The notes below the pieces were generated by a model, which did not search any database, was not told where the DNA came from, and saw nothing but the letters and a program-made list of their open reading frames with translations. This document shows positions 6,030 to 7,515 of a stretch of 7,515 bases of DNA, one piece after another. This DNA comes from Candidatus Zixiibacteriota bacterium. GTDB taxonomy: Bacteria > Zixibacteria > MSB-5A5 > UBA10806. Each line of letters opens with the position of its first letter. Position 1 is the stretch's first letter. The DNA is taken from the NCBI GenBank assembly GCA_003520965.1, contig DOTU01000243.1, positions 9,673 to 17,187 of the forward strand, read 5' to 3'. Both the position numbers and the translations under genes were made by a program.

Positions 6030-6446
6030 ATGAACAATCGAAAACTCAATTATTTATTGCTTGCTATCGCTGGATTATTATTAATCGTAGCTTGCGTTAC
6101 TACCAAAGGAATTTATCTTGATCCATCAGCACAACACTATGCTCCAGTACCTCCAGATTCTGTCCGCATTTTTACGACTGAGTCAGAACTTGATTCATTG
6201 AATTACATCCGGGTAGCAATGATTGAAGCTACTGGTTCAGGGGAGTATACTTCGCAAACAGGAATGCTAAATGCATTACGAAAAAAAGCTGGAGCTTTGG
6301 GGGGAAATGGAGTGCTCCTTCCTAAAATCAATGAACCTGGGGCAGGGGCGAAAGTTGCTGGCGCTTTTTTAGGCACAGGAACTGAACGAAAAGGAAATGC
6401 GGTGGCTATACGTGTTCTTGGAAGGAAACTAATCGAATCACAATAA
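6030..6446 (+). CDS. Small lipoprotein with RcsF/YbjQ-like domain
   Basis: A 138-aa predicted lipoprotein. The N-terminus has basic residues (MNNRK), a hydrophobic helix (6-21) and a lipobox ending IVAC with Cys22, the expected site of lipidation and signal peptidase II cleavage. A linker rich in Pro and Ser follows (28-42). The C-terminal domain contains NYIRVAMIEATGSGEY and then LRKKAGALGGNGVLLPKI. The latter resembles the helix-plus-GAN-strand motif of RcsF, DUF4156 and YbjQ-like proteins, so a related fold is inferred; the RcsF disulfide cysteines are absent. The start is taken at ATG 6030, with GGAGG (6021-6025) 4 nt upstream; ATG 6027 is the close alternative. An in-frame TTG at 5994 lacks a well-placed site. 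A second lipoprotein gene follows after 70 nt, probably in the same operon. The exact function is unknown. Confidence 0.82.
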   Translation: MNNRKLNYLLLAIAGLLLIVACVTTKGIYLDPSAQHYAPVPPDSVRIFTTESELDSLNYIRVAMIEATGSGEYTSQTGMLNALRKKAGALGGNGVLLPKINEPGAGAKVAGAFLGTGTERKGNAVAIRVLGRKLIESQ

Positions 6447-6516
6447 TCTATGGAAAGCCTTAATATGTTACTACTTTCAATCTTGGAGTAAACAATTACT
6501 TTCGATGGAGGACAAG

Positions 6517-6879
6517 TTGAAAAAAGTACTACTCGTAGTTGGAACTTTAGCTGTTATGATTTCTTGCCAAGGCAAGCAAGGCCCTGTTGGGCCGCAAGGG
6601 TTGCAAGGTGAACCAGGACCCGGGACGAGAACTGTTTATTTAAGCACTACTCCGATACCCACTGACCTCGACTATTACGTAAGCATTCCTGCGATTCACC
6701 TTAGCGACATGCCCCTGGTGTCGGTATATATTTCTCCGCCAAGCATGGATTTGTGGATTGAACTGCCCGTTTACTATGAAGGTGCTCCAGGTGTTGGCCG
6801 AGCATGCGGTTTTACCGAAGGCAATGTACTTTTTGAAGGCTGTAACGGGTACAATTACAAAATAGTAATTGTTGAATGA
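6517..6879 (+). CDS. Small lipoprotein with collagen-like Gly-X-Y stalk
   Basis: A 120-aa predicted lipoprotein. The signal peptide MKKVLLVVGTLAVMIS is followed by Cys17, with a relaxed lipobox (MISC). Directly after the cysteine come six Gly-X-Y triplets, GKQGPVGPQGLQGEPGPG (residues 19-36), like the short collagen-like stalks seen in other bacterial lipoproteins. The rest (about 37-120) is beta-rich with many Tyr and Pro, and it has a cysteine pair (C98 and C109) that could form a disulfide outside the cytoplasm. TTG 6517 is chosen as start because GGAGG (6507-6511) lies 5 nt upstream. The in-frame ATG at 6505 has no ribosome binding site at a suitable distance. A surface or periplasmic structural or binding role is likely, but no specific function is known. 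It probably shares the 5895-5922 promoter. Confidence 0.78.
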   Translation: MKKVLLVVGTLAVMISCQGKQGPVGPQGLQGEPGPGTRTVYLSTTPIPTDLDYYVSIPAIHLSDMPLVSVYISPPSMDLWIELPVYYEGAPGVGRACGFTEGNVLFEGCNGYNYKIVIVE

Positions 6880-6896
6880 TAGATTCAAGAGCTACA

Positions 6897-6911
6897 GGTG
6901 AAACGTTCACC
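6897..6911 (+). repeat. Short hairpin after the collagen-like lipoprotein gene
   Basis: GGTGAA (6897-6902) and TTCACC (6906-6911) form a perfect 6-bp stem with a 3-nt loop, 17 nt after the stop codon. No T-run follows immediately, although the sequence becomes AT-rich from about 6913 to 6943. Confidence 0.4.
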
Positions 6912-6942
6912 GTTCATTGATAGAATATTTTAGTTAAACAAA

Positions 6943-6972
6943 TAGGGGCGCATTCACTCGAATACGCCCCTA
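6943..6972. terminator. Strong hairpin terminator, best oriented for porB
   Basis: TAGGGGCG (6943-6950) pairs with CGCCCCTA (6965-6972). Inside, ATTC (6952-6955) pairs with GAAT (6960-6963) around a 4-nt loop after one mismatch. On the minus strand the hairpin is followed by TTTGTTTAA, which suits termination of porB, whose stop lies 26 nt away. It may also stop the lipoprotein transcript from the other side. Confidence 0.72.
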
Positions 6973-6998
6973 CATAAATCGCTTAAAACTGACTTAGT

Positions 6999-7515
6999 TT
7001 AAATCAGCCCGTACTTCTGAATATTATTCTCGGCGATCTGGCGGATCTTCTCAAGCTCGGCTTCGCTGCCCGCTTTGAACAGATGCTTGAACCGTCCCTG
7101 CGGCTTGAGGTAATCCTCCACCGGCTGACGGCTCTTCCCTATCTTGCGCACGCGGGTGAGCTTGTTCCACTCGAACTCAACAATCGGGAACAGCCCGGTG
7201 TTGACCGCAATACGCGCGATCTCGATCGTCTCCTCAGCCTTGTAAATCCAGCCCAACGGGCAAGGCACGTGTACGTGCAGAAATTTCGGCCCTTTGATCT
7301 TGAGAGCCTTCTTAACCTTGCTCATCAAATCCTGCGGATAGCCAACCGTGGCTGTGGCCGCGTAAGGGATATTGTGCGCCGCGCAGATTTCAAGCAGATT
7401 CTTCTTCTGATGCTGGTTGCCGAAACTCACAGAACCCGACGGCGAAGTCGAGGTGCGAGCATCATACGGAGTCAACCCTGAGCGCTGTACGCCGGTATTC
7501 ATATAGGCCTCGTTG
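6999..7515 (-). CDS. porB: Pyruvate:ferredoxin oxidoreductase beta subunit, 5' end beyond window
   Basis: This is the C-terminal ~172 residues of the thiamine-diphosphate-binding beta subunit of a 2-oxoacid:ferredoxin oxidoreductase. The frame stays open through the right edge, and the residues NEAYMNTGVQRSG at the boundary are the family's ThDP/Mg-site segment, so the ATG at 7502 is internal and not the start. TPYDARTSTSPSG follows and then SFGNQHQKKN. Further on are AAHNIPYAATATVGYP and the characteristic HVPCPLGW. These favour the separate-subunit PorB of archaeal and Thermotoga-type enzymes over the single-chain PFOR. The enzyme oxidises pyruvate to acetyl-CoA and reduces ferredoxin. Related 2-ketoisovalerate or 2-oxoglutarate enzymes share these motifs, so substrate assignment is probable only. 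No further subunit follows downstream, so porB is the last gene of its unit, ended by the hairpin at 6943-6972. Confidence 0.88.
   Translation of the reverse strand, partial: NEAYMNTGVQRSGLTPYDARTSTSPSGSVSFGNQHQKKNLLEICAAHNIPYAATATVGYPQDLMSKVKKALKIKGPKFLHVHVPCPLGWIYKAEETIEIARIAVNTGLFPIVEFEWNKLTRVRKIGKSRQPVEDYLKPQGRFKHLFKAGSEAELEKIRQIAENNIQKYGLI

Noticed and set aside
5998..6030. Possible 10-codon leader peptide overlapping the first lipoprotein start
   Set aside because: The frame ATG 5998 to TGA 6028-6030 overlaps the downstream start neatly, but the nearest Shine-Dalgarno-like GAGG ends 16 nt upstream, too far, and the peptide has no attenuation-like codon run.
7083..7481. 132-codon open frame on the plus strand
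   Set aside because: It is antisense to porB, whose motifs are unambiguous; the product is Arg/Leu-rich shadow sequence.
1..7515. Signs of a mobile element, defence island, CRISPR array, tRNA or attachment site
   Set aside because: I looked for transposase or integrase motifs, direct repeats with spacers, and tRNA cloverleaf elements on both strands and found none that hold up.

Overview
The window looks like a chromosomal housekeeping and stress region of a Gram-negative, rod-shaped bacterium. MreB points to a rod. Two predicted lipoproteins point to a cell envelope that anchors such proteins. A pyruvate:ferredoxin oxidoreductase beta subunit beside an iron-type superoxide dismutase suggests an anaerobe or facultative organism that meets oxygen. 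The aconitase is of the compact bacterial/archaeal ('Aquifex') type. Gene order and protein types would fit an uncultured lineage such as the FCB/Zixibacteria-like groups or a deltaproteobacterium, but this is a guess from protein style and not a placement.

Layout, left to right. Positions 1-1389 (minus strand) hold mreB, followed after a 34-nt gap by the 5' part of an ECF sigma factor gene that runs off the left edge. The interval 1390-1638 is a divergent control region. Positions 1639-3600 (plus) encode aconitase from a GTG start. An iron superoxide dismutase follows (3760-4386, plus) with its own promoter and a perfect intrinsic terminator. Positions 4418-4519 hold a cluster of hairpins. 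Two small minus-strand genes come next: a DUF2892 membrane protein with its own near-consensus promoter (4536-4751) and a DUF4242 protein (4901-5152) with its own terminator. An intergenic stretch (5153-5425) holds nested inverted repeats and a plus-strand promoter. It is followed by two very small plus-strand genes: a 41-aa basic protein (5426-5551) and a 53-aa DUF1508/YegP-like protein (5649-5810). A promoter with two perfect consensus hexamers (5895-5922) then drives two small lipoprotein genes, one RcsF/YbjQ-like and one with a collagen-like stalk (6030-6446 and 6517-6879). A strong hairpin terminator (6943-6972) separates them from the 3' part of porB, which enters from the right edge on the minus strand.

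Most genes appear to be separate transcription units with clear ribosome binding sites. The probable exceptions are mreB plus the sigma gene, the 5426/5649 small-gene pair and the two-lipoprotein pair. I found no mobile element, CRISPR array, tRNA, rRNA or phage signature, and no convincing new multi-gene system. The points most worth a second look are the aconitase with Ser where the first Fe-S cysteine is expected, the mreB-sigma factor adjacency, the lipoprotein pair, and two clusters of inverted repeats.
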